A stretch of 64,000 nucleotides of DNA, from assembly GCF_039544005.1 (NCBI RefSeq), contig NZ_BAABKV010000001.1, forward strand, positions 1,922,001 through 1,986,000, read 5' to 3'. Shown here piece after piece: positions 8,200-16,951 of this stretch. Origin of the DNA: Kitasatospora paranensis. Its GTDB lineage: Bacteria > Actinomycetota > Actinomycetes > Streptomycetales > Streptomycetaceae. Position numbers and translations under genes: made by a program. Numbering within the stretch: the first letter of the stretch is position 1; every line of letters begins with the position of its first letter. The notes under the pieces are model-generated. The model was not told where the DNA came from. It saw nothing but the letters and a program-made list of their open reading frames with translations, and did not search any database.

Positions 8200-9645
8200 C
8201 TACGGCCGCTCGCGCGAGGTCAGCCGGCCCCGGACGGCCGCGTGGACCTCGGCCTCCTCGGCCGGATCGGCGGCCAGCCGGCGCAGTCGCTCCAGCACGC
8301 GGACATCACCCGTGGTGGTGACATGGCGGGCGGCGAGTTCGCGGGTCGACTCCTCGCAGTCCCAGAGGCACTCGACGGCCAGGCCCTGGGCGAAGTACGG
8401 GTCGGTGCCCGCCAGCGCGCGGGCGGCGCGGCCGCGCAGTTCGGAGGAGACCGTCTCGCCGTAGACGTGGCGCAGCGCGGGGACGGCAGCGGCGGCGGCC
8501 AGCCGCCCCGCACCGTCGACCAGGGTGGCGAGCCCGGCGCCCTCGACGCCCCGGACGGAGATCCAGCGGCGCAGCGCGTCCACCACCAGCGGACCGTCGG
8601 CGGCCTCACCGGCGTCGGCGAGCAGTTGCACGGCGGCCTCGCCGAGGGCGCTGTCGGCGCCGCCGGTCGAGGGGTCGGCCCAGCGGCGGGCATGGGCGAG
8701 CGCCTCCGGGCCGCGCATGCGGCCCAGGACGGACAGCGCGGCGGAAACGACCCGCTCGTCGATGTCGGCGGCGGCCACCTCGATCAGCCCGGCGACGGCC
8801 TCGTCCTGCCGGTCGACGAGGTAGCGCAGCGCGGCGGCGCGGGCACCGGGCAGGCCGTGCCGTGCGGCGTCGAGGACGGCGTCGCGGTCCTCGGTGCGGA
8901 CGACGGCGGCCAGGCAGCGGGCCGCGGCGGCGGCGCGGCGGGCGGCGGCCTCGGGCTCGCCGGAGCCGGCCTCGCCGGTCTCGGGCCGGTCGGCCCAGGC
9001 GAGCACGTCGGCGGTGCTCCAGCCCGGGGTGACGCCACCGCGGTTCAGCTGGCGCTGCCACAGGTCGAAGGGTGACTGCTCGCCCGCGGTGGCGACCCGC
9101 GGGTGGTGGGCCGCCCAGAGCCGCCAGGGGCGCGGCTCGTACGCCCCGCGCACGGCGGCGCGCAGCTCGGCGTCGCCCGCCGGGCCCTCGGGGAAGCGCC
9201 TCAGGACGGCGGGGGCAAGCTCCAGCAGGGCCCGGTCGTCGTCGCGCAGGGCGAGCTCGTCGAGCGCCCAGGCCCAGTTCCAGCCGGTGGCGACGTAGTC
9301 GCGCAGCAGGTCACGGGCGTCCCGGCGGCCGTAGGCGGCGAGGTGGCCGAGCACGGACAGGGCCAGGCCGGTGCGGGACTCGTCCTGGTCGAGGGCGTCG
9401 TCGAGGGAGTGCAGGTGGCGCTCCATGCCGGTGAGCGGCGCCTCCAGCTCCATGTAGAGGCGTGCGTAGTAGAGGGAGCGGTTCTCGACCTGCCAGTCGG
9501 GCCGGGGGTCGCGCGTGACGCAGGTCTCCAGTGCCTCGACGGCCTCGCTGCGGTCCGCCGCCAGGGCATGCAGTTGCCCGTCGCCGCGGCCTCTCTGAAG
9601 GAGGCCGACGAGACTGGCACTGGGCGCTATCACTGGCTCGAACAT
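8200..9645 (-). CDS. HEAT-repeat protein
   Basis: A 481-residue soluble protein built from repeated Ala/Leu/Arg-rich helical pairs (for example ALRYLVDRQDEAVAGLIEVA, SALSVLGRMRGPEALA, LRGRAARALAGTDP). The N-terminal 150 residues carry conserved segments such as DWQVENRSLYYARLYMELEA. HEAT repeats serve as protein-binding scaffolds, and no enzyme motif is visible. I chose ATG 9645 (MFEPVIAP) because conservation begins there, although the frame stays open upstream to 9861. The 301 bp up to the next gene (9646-9946) show no further gene or clear promoter. Confidence 0.75.
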   Translation of the reverse strand: MFEPVIAPSASLVGLLQRGRGDGQLHALAADRSEAVEALETCVTRDPRPDWQVENRSLYYARLYMELEAPLTGMERHLHSLDDALDQDESRTGLALSVLGHLAAYGRRDARDLLRDYVATGWNWAWALDELALRDDDRALLELAPAVLRRFPEGPAGDAELRAAVRGAYEPRPWRLWAAHHPRVATAGEQSPFDLWQRQLNRGGVTPGWSTADVLAWADRPETGEAGSGEPEAAARRAAAAARCLAAVVRTEDRDAVLDAARHGLPGARAAALRYLVDRQDEAVAGLIEVAAADIDERVVSAALSVLGRMRGPEALAHARRWADPSTGGADSALGEAAVQLLADAGEAADGPLVVDALRRWISVRGVEGAGLATLVDGAGRLAAAAAVPALRHVYGETVSSELRGRAARALAGTDPYFAQGLAVECLWDCEESTRELAARHVTTTGDVRVLERLRRLAADPAEEAEVHAAVRGRLTSRERP

Positions 9646-9946
9646 GAGGTCAGCATCCGTTGCGGCGGTCGTCGAGGCAACGGGATTTCCGTCGCCGGGG
9701 GTGGATCGGTCCTGAACAGGCGCCCGGGCGCCGGAATCACCGAAGGCTACCGCCTGACGGCCGGGCGCGCACACAGGGCGCCCGGAACCGGCCGCCCGCG
9801 GGCGGCCACCCCAACGATCGTCCGTACACCTCCTGTTTCGACCCGAACGGATCGCCGACACCGCCCGCCACCGGCACCCGGCGTCCCCGGCCGCACCCGG
9901 GGGCCCCGCCGGGCAGGCGGGCTTCCTGCGACGCGCCAGTGACGCG

Positions 9947-11419
9947 CTAGACCTGCCGACGCCGCTGCGGCATCACGGAGTCGATCTCCTCGCGGAGCTC
10001 CGCCACCGCCGGCATCGTCTGGTAGCGGCCGGCCAGCCGGTACATCTCGCGCAGCCGGTCCCAGGTGCGCAGGGACGAGGTCTGGTTGATCGCGCCCATG
10101 GCGAGCTTGGCCTGGAGGCAGGCCGCGTCGGGCTCGCCGGAGATCCAGTACACCGAGGCGAGGGTGATCTGGTCGAGCAGGGCGGAGCGCTCCCGGCCGA
10201 CCGGGCGGAGGTCGATGGCGCGCTGGGCGTGGTGCTCGGCCAGCCGGACGGCGCCGGGGTCGTGCTCGGCGAGGGTCCGGTAGACCAGCGCCTCCATGCC
10301 GTGCAGCTCGGCCTCGTTGAACAGCTGCATCCAGCTGGGCGGGGTCTCCCCGTCGTCCTGGACGAAGAGGTCCTCGGCCTCGCCGAGCACCCGGTGGGTG
10401 GCGTCGGAGCGGCCGAGCGAGGCCTGCGCCCACGCCTCCACGGTGTGCAGCATGGCGCGGGTGCGCGGCAGTGCGCGGTCGCCGGCGCTGGCGTTGGCGA
10501 GCTGCATCAGTTCGAGTGCGTCGTCGGCCCGGCCGAGATGGAGCATCTGCCGGGCCGCGCGGGAGATCGCCTCGCCGGCCCGGGGCCGGTCGTCGGCCTC
10601 CTTGGCGGCCTGGGCGGCGATCACGAAGTACTTCTGCGCGGTGGGCTCCAGGCCCACGTCGTGGGACATCCACCCGGCCAGCACCGCCAGGTTGGCCGCC
10701 ACCGTCCACAACCGGCGCTCCACGGGCGGACTGTGGCGGTGGGTCAGCAGACCGCCGACCTCGTTGAGCTGGCCGACCACCGCCTTGCGCTGGAGGCCTC
10801 CGCCGCGGGAGGCGTCCCAGGCCCGGAAGACGTCCACCGACCGCTCCAGGGCGGCGACCTCGTCGTTGCCAACCGGGCCGGCGTCGTAGACGTCGACGAC
10901 CGGTTGGGGGCCGCCCTGGGTGAGCACGTGGCGCGGTCCGGGTCGTTGGGCGGCGTACGCCACCCCGTCCCCGGTCAGCCAGTCGTGGAGGTTGTCGGCG
11001 ATGACGGCGCCGGCGGCGAGCGCGGCGCCCGCGCCGACCAGACCGCGTCGGTTCAGCATGAGGTCCATTCCCGTGAACTCGGTGAGGACCGCTGCTGTTC
11101 GATCCGGCTCCCAGGGCACCGCCGCCTCGGTCTGCGCGGTGGTACCCGTCCTGGTGGGCCGGTGTCGCTCGAGACCGAGGTCCTCAGTGGTGACGACACG
11201 GCCGAGCCGCTCCGTGAACACGGCGGCGAGCACCCTCGGCACCGGATCGCGGGGGATCTCCCCCTGCTCGATCCAGCGCCGCACCCGCGAGGTGTCGGTG
11301 GAGAGCTGCTGCTGCCCCATCGCCGCACCGCGCCGGTTGACCAGCCTGGCCAGTTCGCCCTTGGACCATCCGGTCAGGGCGAAGAGGTCGGCGAGTCTGG
11401 TGTTCGGCCCCTTGTCCAC
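9947..11419 (-). CDS. XRE-family regulator with TPR-like domain
   Basis: A 490-residue protein. Residues 5-75 form an XRE-type helix-turn-helix (LADLFALTGWSKGELARLVNRR, then SRVRRWIEQGEIPRD). Residues 140-165 hold a hydrophobic stretch in LVGAGAALAAGAVIADNL. Residues 200-490 are helical repeats resembling TPRs. This layout is that of actinobacterial NsdA/NsdB-like regulators of development and antibiotic production, but I cannot place it in a particular member. Start GTG 11419 has only a weak GGGGG upstream; a -10-like TACTGT lies 32 bases upstream (11451-11456). The surrounding GACAG-n8-CTGTC inverted repeat (11450-11467) could be its own operator. Confidence 0.8.
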   Translation of the reverse strand: MDKGPNTRLADLFALTGWSKGELARLVNRRGAAMGQQQLSTDTSRVRRWIEQGEIPRDPVPRVLAAVFTERLGRVVTTEDLGLERHRPTRTGTTAQTEAAVPWEPDRTAAVLTEFTGMDLMLNRRGLVGAGAALAAGAVIADNLHDWLTGDGVAYAAQRPGPRHVLTQGGPQPVVDVYDAGPVGNDEVAALERSVDVFRAWDASRGGGLQRKAVVGQLNEVGGLLTHRHSPPVERRLWTVAANLAVLAGWMSHDVGLEPTAQKYFVIAAQAAKEADDRPRAGEAISRAARQMLHLGRADDALELMQLANASAGDRALPRTRAMLHTVEAWAQASLGRSDATHRVLGEAEDLFVQDDGETPPSWMQLFNEAELHGMEALVYRTLAEHDPGAVRLAEHHAQRAIDLRPVGRERSALLDQITLASVYWISGEPDAACLQAKLAMGAINQTSSLRTWDRLREMYRLAGRYQTMPAVAELREEIDSVMPQRRRQV

Positions 11420-11869
11420 GTGAAGCCCCCAGGTTCCTCGGCTGATTTCGACAGTAGTGGCTCTGTCACATGCCACGCGACCATTCGCCAGCCTTCGCCA
11501 GGGTCCGCTACGTGGTGTGCCAGTGGTGACCGGGTGTCAGGTAGGAATGCGCCTCCCCACCCCGGATCCGGGCAGCGGCCCGAACCGGCCGCCGCACGGG
11601 CCCGACGGACCGTCAGGACCCTTCCGGGGGCCTCGAAGGGCCCGGCGGAGGGGTGGCGCAGCCGGGGTGGCGCGGGGGCGCCGGGCACGGCGCGGCAGGA
11701 CGGACCACCGCATTCCCCAGGGTGCGGACACGGACCGGACGGCCGCCTCCGCGCCCGACGCCCGCACTCCACCCGGGCCCTCGCCGGCGGCACCCGTCTA
11801 CCGCCGGCGGCGGACGGCTCGTCAGGAGCCGGCATTCCCAGTCGGCCAGGAAGGGACCCTCACCAGCCC

Positions 11870-13038
11870 ATGTACTCCACAGCCAGCACCGGCACCCGCC
11901 CGGCCCCCGTCGTCGAACCGGGCACGGCGCGCCACCTTCCGGGCCAGGCCCGCACCGGGCTGCGGCCCCCACCGCGACCGGCGGCCGGCCCGCTCCCCGA
12001 GCCGTCGAGCTGCGCGACCCCCGCGCCGGGCTCGTCCGCGCACCGCTCGCCCCGCGGCCCGGTGAGGCGGGCGCACGGTCCGCCGGCGGGCGCCTGCTGA
12101 CCACCCGTACGGGCGACGGGTTCGTGGACCGGGTCGACCCCGCGGCGCTGCAGACGCCCGCGGTGAAGGCCGCGCTCGCCGCCGTCTCGCGGATATGTCC
12201 CGCCTTCCTCCCCCGGCAGGTGCTGCGGGAGGGGAGCCGGCACATCCTGGTGGCCGGCACGATCGGCCGGGCCCCGGTGGTGGCGAAGTGCCTGGCACCG
12301 CAGGCGGCCCGCGACGAGCAGCTGGTCGAGCGGTTCCACCACGAGGTGGCCGTGTACCGGGCGTTCGTCCGGCACCGTCCGCCGGTGCGGCTGCCGCGCC
12401 TGGTCGCGGCCGACCACGACCGCTGCGTGCTGGTGCTGGAGCGGATCCCCGGCCGGCCGGCGGCGCGCGAGCGGCACCCGGTGAACCCGCCGACCCCGGG
12501 CGAGGTGCGGGCGATGCTGGGCGCGGTGCGCACGCTGAACCTGTGGCGCCCGCCGTCCGACGTGTTCGGCAAGCCGCTGGACTACCAGATGGAGATCGCC
12601 CGGTTCCACTCGGTGGGCCAGCTCACCGACCGGGACGCCGGCGACCTGCGGCAGCTGCTGCACGGCCTGGCGAACACCAACTGGCAGCTGTGCCACGGTG
12701 ATGCACTGCTCGGCAACATGCTGCTCGCGCCGTCCGGCCCCGTCCTGCTGGACTGGGAGGAGGCCGGCTGGTACCTGCCGGGCTACGACATGGCGGTGCT
12801 GTGGAGCGTGCTGTCCGGCGACACCGCAGCGCGCCGGCAGATCAGCCAACTCGCCCAGGCGGGAGGCACACTGGCCCGGGACGCCTTCCTGGTGAACCTC
12901 GTCCTGGTGCTGATGCGCGAGATCCGGCTGCACGACGTCCCGGGCGCCGGCGAGGAGCAGCGGATCATGATCCGCCGGCTGTACGACGACGCCGGGCTCG
13001 CCCGACGCGCGGTGCGGGCGGCGGTCGGCACCCGCTGA
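11870..13038 (+). CDS. Aminoglycoside phosphotransferase-fold kinase (frameshifted near N-terminus)
   Basis: APH/ChoK-fold kinase. The catalytic loop [13 protein letters not shown] (about residue 276) has the Brenner HGD...N pattern and is followed by [15 protein letters not shown] with the metal-binding Asp. An upstream lysine in VVAKCLA (about residue 140) fits ATP binding. The start MYSTASTG at 11870 follows AGGAAGGGA, but its frame ends at 12100, while the kinase domain is one frame back. Losing one C in a CCCCC run near 11965 (or 11914) explains this and gives about 389 residues. The substrate is unknown; despite the family name this does not imply antibiotic resistance. The 450 bp to the divergent regulator hold only that gene's promoter region. 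Confidence 0.75.
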
Positions 13039-13120
13039 GCGGCAGCTGCCGAGCCGCACCTGCCGGTCGGGGCCGCCGGTCGCGGCGGCCCCCGCGACGG
13101 ACGGCATCGCGCCGGACGGG

Positions 13121-14312
13121 TCAGCCCCGGCGGGGGCACCCCGTTCCAGGGCCGCGCGGCCGACCGCGTCGAGCACCGTCTCGTCGGCGGCGAAGTGCAT
13201 CCGGCCGCTCAGGACGTCGCGCAGGTAGCGCTCCAGCGGGTGCCGGCGGCTGAGCCCGGGGTGCCGGTGAGCGTGACCGCCTGCTGGACGGTGGCCACCG
13301 CGGCCCGGTTGGCGAGCAGCTGGCCGGCCGCGCTGCGGGCGACGGCGGCCGGCTCGCCGCGGTCGATGCCGGCCGCGAGCGCGGCGAGCAGCTCCTCGGC
13401 GCCGATCAGCGCGGCCTCGATCTCGCCGAGGGCCGCGCGGTAGCGGGGCAGGGTGGCGAGCGGCTCGGTCAGGTTGGCGGGGGTGCGCTGCCGGAGGAAG
13501 CGGATCAGCCAGTCCTGGGCGGCGCGCGCGGTGCCGAGGTGGACGGCGGAGAGCGCGAGGTCGTGCCAGGCGCGGGTGGCGTCGGCGGCGGCCTGCCGTT
13601 CGGGCGTGGCCGGCCCGGGCGGAACGAGCCGCACCGCGTGGTCGGGGGCGACCCGGACGCCGTCGAACAGCACGTCGTGTCCGGCGCTGGCGCGCAGGCC
13701 GAGCTGGTCCCAGACCGGGTCGATCTCCAGGCCGGGGCTGTCGCCGCGGACGAGGAACAGGCCGGTGCGGGGCTCCGGTTCGTCCGTCCGGGCCGGCACG
13801 GCCATCCAGGCGAGCGCCTCCGCGCCGCTGCAGTCCGTCTTGCGGCCCGTCAACTTCCAGGCCTCGCCGTCCCAGTGGGCGGTGGTCGTGGGCTGCGCAC
13901 CGGCCGGCAGGCCCGGTTCGGCGCGCAGCGCGGAGAGCAGGGCGGGCCCGCGCCGGGACTCGGTGAGCAGCCGCCGGTAGCCGGCGGCGGGCCACAGGCC
14001 GGTGCGCGACTGCTCGGCGTGCAGCAGCAGGGTGTGGGCGGTGAGCACGGCCACCGAGGCGTCGCCGCGGCCGAGTCCGGCCAGTACCCGGACGGTTTCG
14101 GCCAGGCCCGCGCCCGGTCCGCCGTGCCGGCGGGCCACGGTGAGGGTGAGCAGCCCGGCCTCGTGGACGGCCTCGACGCCCTGGTACGGGAAGGTGCCGT
14201 CGCGGTCGTGCTCCTCGGCACGGGCGGCGAGCAGGTCGGCGACGCGGGGCAGGCGGCCGAGGGCGTCGGCAACGGCTGCGGCGCCGTCGACCGGGGGCGC
14301 GGCTGGGGTCAT
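13121..14312 (-). CDS. Acyl-CoA dehydrogenase-like flavoprotein (SfnB/DszC-type?), frameshifted
   Basis: FAD-dependent acyl-CoA dehydrogenase-fold protein. Visible are the helical N-domain (VHEAGLLTLTVARRHGGPG), the middle beta domain (WKLTGRKTDCSGAEALAWM) and the C-terminal helices (NRAAVATVQQAVTLTGTPG). At about 13257 the frame shifts and continues as LSRRHPLERYLRDVLSGRMH, which is the family ending. One C lost from CCCC explains it, and a second loss would end the protein at the TGA at 13121 (about 397 residues). The start ATG 14312 follows GGAGG. The upstream cysteine-containing leader peptide suggests a role in sulfur acquisition, like SfnB/DszC relatives; this is inference. Confidence 0.75.
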
Positions 14313-14470
14313 GGTGGGGCCTCCGGGCGGGCAGCTGGGACGCGGCGGGTGCTGGCGGCACGCGGGCCCGGCGGCGGCCGGTTCGGACGCTCCGTCGTCC
14401 CGGCCCCGATGGGGCGGGCGGGCGGCCGCGGGCACCCGGTGTTGCGCGGGGAGGGGGCGGTTCGCCCCGG

Positions 14471-14554
14471 TCAGCGGCCCGGACAGGTGCCGCCCGCGTC
14501 CCGGCGCAGGTCGAGGTGCCTGCGACGGGTGAGCAGCGGGAGACGGCACGGCAT
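14471..14554 (-). CDS. 27-residue leader peptide (RRHLDL type)
   Basis: A short ORF beginning ATG-CCG-TGC and containing LLTRRRHLDLRR, with a Cys codon at position 24 near the stop. Actinobacterial sulfur-metabolism genes are often preceded by leader peptides with a (R)RHxDL core and a Cys near the end, which sense cysteine through translation. The gene starts exactly where the promoter at 14561-14590 would begin its transcript, so it is leaderless. It lies 158 bp upstream of the acyl-CoA-dehydrogenase-like gene, on the same strand. It is too short for ordinary gene finders. Confidence 0.7.
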   Translation of the reverse strand: MPCRLPLLTRRRHLDLRRDAGGTCPGR

Positions 14555-14560
14555 GCCGTG

Positions 14561-14590
14561 ACTGTACGAAGCGTTGATCGCCACCGTCAA
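14561..14590 (-). promoter_or_regulatory. Consensus promoter of the leader peptide
   Basis: On the minus strand, -35 TTGACG (14585-14590), an 18-bp spacer and -10 TACAGT (14561-14566). The predicted start site, six to seven bases after the -10, coincides with the ATG of the leader peptide at 14554. It drives the leader and, beyond it, the flavoprotein gene. Confidence 0.75.
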
Positions 14591-14610
14591 GCACTCCCCG
14601 GGCGGTGCCC

Positions 14611-15105
14611 TCAGCCCTGCTGGAACATCTCCGCCGGCAGCGGCTTGAGCAGCTGGTAGAGGTCGTCCGCGATCGGGCGGTCCCAGGAGGCGATGGTGAC
14701 CAGGACACCGTCGCTGCGCCCGAACTGGGAGCAGAACACCCGGCCTTCGCTGACCTTGACCTTCTTCACGATGAGCAGGTCGTCGCCCAGCATCACCGGG
14801 AAGTCCTCGGTGGAGACGAGGTCGACCTCCTCGGTGTTCTCCAGCGCGGCCAGCAGCTGGCGGACCTCGAACGGGACGCCGTCCTCGGTCTCCCGGGCCG
14901 CCGATCCCTCCGGCAGGTTGCCGATGAACATCGCGGGGCCGCGGCCGCCGTAGAGGTCGTAGCGCAGGAAGATCCCCTGGCAGGAGCCGTCCGCGCCGGT
15001 CATGATCATGGCTCCGAAGTGACCGGGCCAGTCGCCCGGGTCCATCGCGAGCACGTCGAAGTCCGGACCTGCGGGGGAGCCGGAGCGACGGCGGAGGAAA
15101 GACAT
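14611..15105 (-). CDS. Conserved hypothetical protein
   Basis: A 164-residue soluble protein beginning MSFLRRR and ending RPIADDLYQLLKPLPAEMFQQG. I recognise it as a conserved streptomycete protein without known function. It has a mixed alpha/beta pattern, including FGAMIMTGADGSCQGIFLRYDLYGGRGP split by loops, and no membrane segment or catalytic motif. ATG 15105 follows GGAGGAAAG. It stands alone: the leader-peptide promoter lies just downstream of its stop and reads the same way. Confidence 0.7.
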   Translation of the reverse strand: MSFLRRRSGSPAGPDFDVLAMDPGDWPGHFGAMIMTGADGSCQGIFLRYDLYGGRGPAMFIGNLPEGSAARETEDGVPFEVRQLLAALENTEEVDLVSTEDFPVMLGDDLLIVKKVKVSEGRVFCSQFGRSDGVLVTIASWDRPIADDLYQLLKPLPAEMFQQG

Positions 15106-15210
15106 GGCACCATCGTACGTGGCCGGTGCCCGAGGCTCGCCGGACGGGTCCGGCGACGCTCCGTGACGAGTGTCGGTGACTTGCGGGGGATCTACGCTCA
15201 GGGACCAATG

Positions 15211-15240
15211 TTGACTCTGAGCAACCGTCCGGGCTACGTT
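15211..15240 (+). promoter_or_regulatory. Strong plus-strand promoter without an obvious gene
   Basis: TTGACT (15211-15216), an 18-bp spacer and TACGTT (15235-15240) form one of the best sigma-70-type promoters in the window. A transcript would begin near 15247 and run straight into the hairpin at 15258-15287. The following DNA to 15868 has no convincing gene on either strand, so the product may be a small RNA. Confidence 0.5.
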
Positions 15241-15257
15241 CGGTTCAGCACGAGAAA

Positions 15258-15287
15258 CCGCCGTGGGCATGACCCACCGGGGGGCGG
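15258..15287 (+). terminator. Hairpin just after the orphan promoter
   Basis: CCGCC-GTGGG pairs with CCCAC and GGCGG around a CATGA loop, with a five-base bulge on the 3' side: ten base pairs in all. It lies about 11 bases after the predicted transcript start. It could be a terminator, the body of a small RNA, or part of an attenuator. From 15288 to 15868 I see no gene, no rnpB/ssrA-like core and no further clear signal. Confidence 0.4.
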
Positions 15288-15868
15288 CTTGTTCGGGCGT
15301 GCCGTGTCACGCCTTCCCTCATCCAGCACGTCGTCGTGCGAAAAGATCTGACCGGCCGTCTGCCGTGCGGCGCCCCTGCGGGCGCCGGAGGGCGGGCGGG
15401 GCCACGATCGACAACTCCACAGACCAGGTTCGCGGGGCCCCTGGGCCGTCGCACTCGCGGACCTGTCCGGGACACCGCCGCGTGGGGGCGTGCGGATCCC
15501 GGACGATCCGGTGCCGCGGTCGAGTAGCTCTTGACCGCGGGGCCACCACCTCCCGGCGACTGCCGTGCCCCTTCGTGGGGTGCGGGACCGGCCGACGCAC
15601 CTGGTGCGCTTGGGGATCACCTCGGGAGGAGCTCGTCGCCGGCGCCGGTGACGGGTAGGACGGCCGGCGCCGTGCACGACCGCGTGGGGGCGGTCGGCAC
15701 GGCGTCTGCCTGCTCCATACTGTGGGCCGCTGCTTGTCCAGCAGTCAACGAGTTTCGGACCATCAGAATTCATTTGTGACCTCCGGGGCGTCACCAGGGG
15801 TTCATCCGGGCCCCGCGGGCCCTCCTCCGGCGCGTTCCCCGCCGGGCCTGCCCCGGCCGCCCGGTGGA

Positions 15869-16105
15869 TCAGCCGAGGTCGAACTCGCCGTCCCGGGCCC
15901 CGAGCACGAAGGCCCGCCACTCGGCCGGGGTGAAGATCAGTGCCGGGCCGTCCGGGTCCCGGCCGTCCCGCATCGCGATCAGGCCGTCCACGAACGCGAT
16001 CTCGACGTCGCCCGCCGTCCGGCTGCCGGAGCGCCACTCGGCCCCGCTCAGGTCCGGCCGGAGCTTGCCGCCGGTCTCCGGCGTGGTCGCGGTCTCGGTC
16101 GCCAT
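15869..16105 (-). CDS. DUF397 protein
   Basis: A 78-residue DUF397 protein. The segments LSGAEWRSGSRT, VEIAFVDGLIAMRDGRDP and LIFTPAEWRAFVLGARDGEFD are the family hallmark. ATG 16105 follows GGGAGGAA. DUF397 proteins are usually encoded directly after an XRE-type regulator and act with it in developmental or antibiotic control. Here the adjacent upstream gene is a divergent dhaM, so the usual partner is missing. The nearest XRE-type regulator in the window is at 9947-11419. Confidence 0.9.
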   Translation of the reverse strand: MATETATTPETGGKLRPDLSGAEWRSGSRTAGDVEIAFVDGLIAMRDGRDPDGPALIFTPAEWRAFVLGARDGEFDLG

Positions 16106-16327
16106 GGTGGTTCCTCCCGAAGCGGTGCTGGTCCGTCGTCGATCCAGCGTAGCCAGCACGCCGGGCCGGTCCGGCCGGCATCGGCGGATCACCTGCCCCG
16201 GGGCGGCCCGCTGTGGTATCGGGAGCGGCAGACACACGGCCCGTGTTGGCCCGTGCCGGCCGGACGGGCTGCCAGAGTGGTGCCCGAAGCACCCCGTCCA
16301 GATCCCGCAGCCCCCAGGGAGCAGCCG

Positions 16328-16861
16328 ATGGACCGCAGGGCCGGCACCGGTGCCGACGTGATCCCGATCTCCGACGCACCGTCGGCCCCGTCCGGTCCGA
16401 CCACGCCCTCCCCCGGGCCCGCGCAGGTGCCGCGGCCCAGCCGGCCCGCGGGGCTCGGCCGGGTCGGGGTGGTGCTGGTCTCGCACAGCCAGGAACTCGC
16501 CCTGGCCACCCGGGCGCTGGCCCTGTCGCTGGCCCACAACGACGACCCGGCACCGGTCGCGGCGACCGGCGGCAGCCTGGACGACGGTCTCGGTACCAGT
16601 GCCGTGCTGATCGCGGCCGCCGCCCGGCGGGTCGACCAGGGGCACGGGGTGGCGGTGCTGTCCGACATCGGTGCGGCCGTCTCCACCGTGCTGACCCTGC
16701 TGGCGGAGGCCGACGAGCACGGCCTGCCGTTCCCGGTGCGGTTCGCCGATGCGCCGTTCGTGGAGGGATCGGTGGCCGCGGTGCTGACGGCCACCGCGGG
16801 AGGGGACCTGGCGGCGGTACTGGACGCCGCAGAGGAGACCTACCGTCAGCACAAGGTATGA
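16328..16861 (+). CDS. dhaM: DhaM-like PTS phosphoryl carrier (EIIA-Man fold)
   Basis: A 177-residue protein. After about 43 Pro/Ser-rich residues comes the EIIA-Man-type domain: VGVVLVSHSQELA, with the His predicted to carry the phosphoryl group, then VAVLSDIGAAVSTVLTLL and FVEGSVAAVLTATAG. In PTS-dependent dihydroxyacetone kinases DhaM passes phosphate from HPr to DhaL-ADP. ATG 16328 follows AGGGAG. No dhaK or dhaL is adjacent, which is unusual. The Pro-rich N-terminal extension is also atypical; a start nearer the domain is possible but has no better ribosome site. Confidence 0.85.
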   Translation: MDRRAGTGADVIPISDAPSAPSGPTTPSPGPAQVPRPSRPAGLGRVGVVLVSHSQELALATRALALSLAHNDDPAPVAATGGSLDDGLGTSAVLIAAAARRVDQGHGVAVLSDIGAAVSTVLTLLAEADEHGLPFPVRFADAPFVEGSVAAVLTATAGGDLAAVLDAAEETYRQHKV

Positions 16862-16951
16862 CAGATCGCCCGCGCGGCCGTCTCGGCCGCCGATAGCATC
16901 GGCGCAGTGCGCGGGGCGGGGAGCCCCCGCCGGAGTGGGGGAGAACCCGCG

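Noticed and set aside
10229..12100. 620-codon plus-strand frame opposite the XRE regulator
   Set aside because: It is antisense to a recognisable protein. Only its last part (from ATG 11870) is used, as the start of the phosphotransferase.
11860..14361. 830-codon minus-strand frame across two genes
   Set aside because: Only its middle encodes the end of the acyl-CoA-dehydrogenase-like protein, reached by a frameshift; the rest is antisense to the phosphotransferase.
15263..15658. Plus-strand ORF after the orphan promoter
   Set aside because: Arg/Pro/Gly-rich translation without domain-like pattern, no ribosome site, and its start lies inside the hairpin.
15106..15868. Candidate rnpB, ssrA or SRP RNA in the gene-free region
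   Set aside because: None of the conserved cores of those RNAs is visible; only a promoter and one hairpin can be supported.
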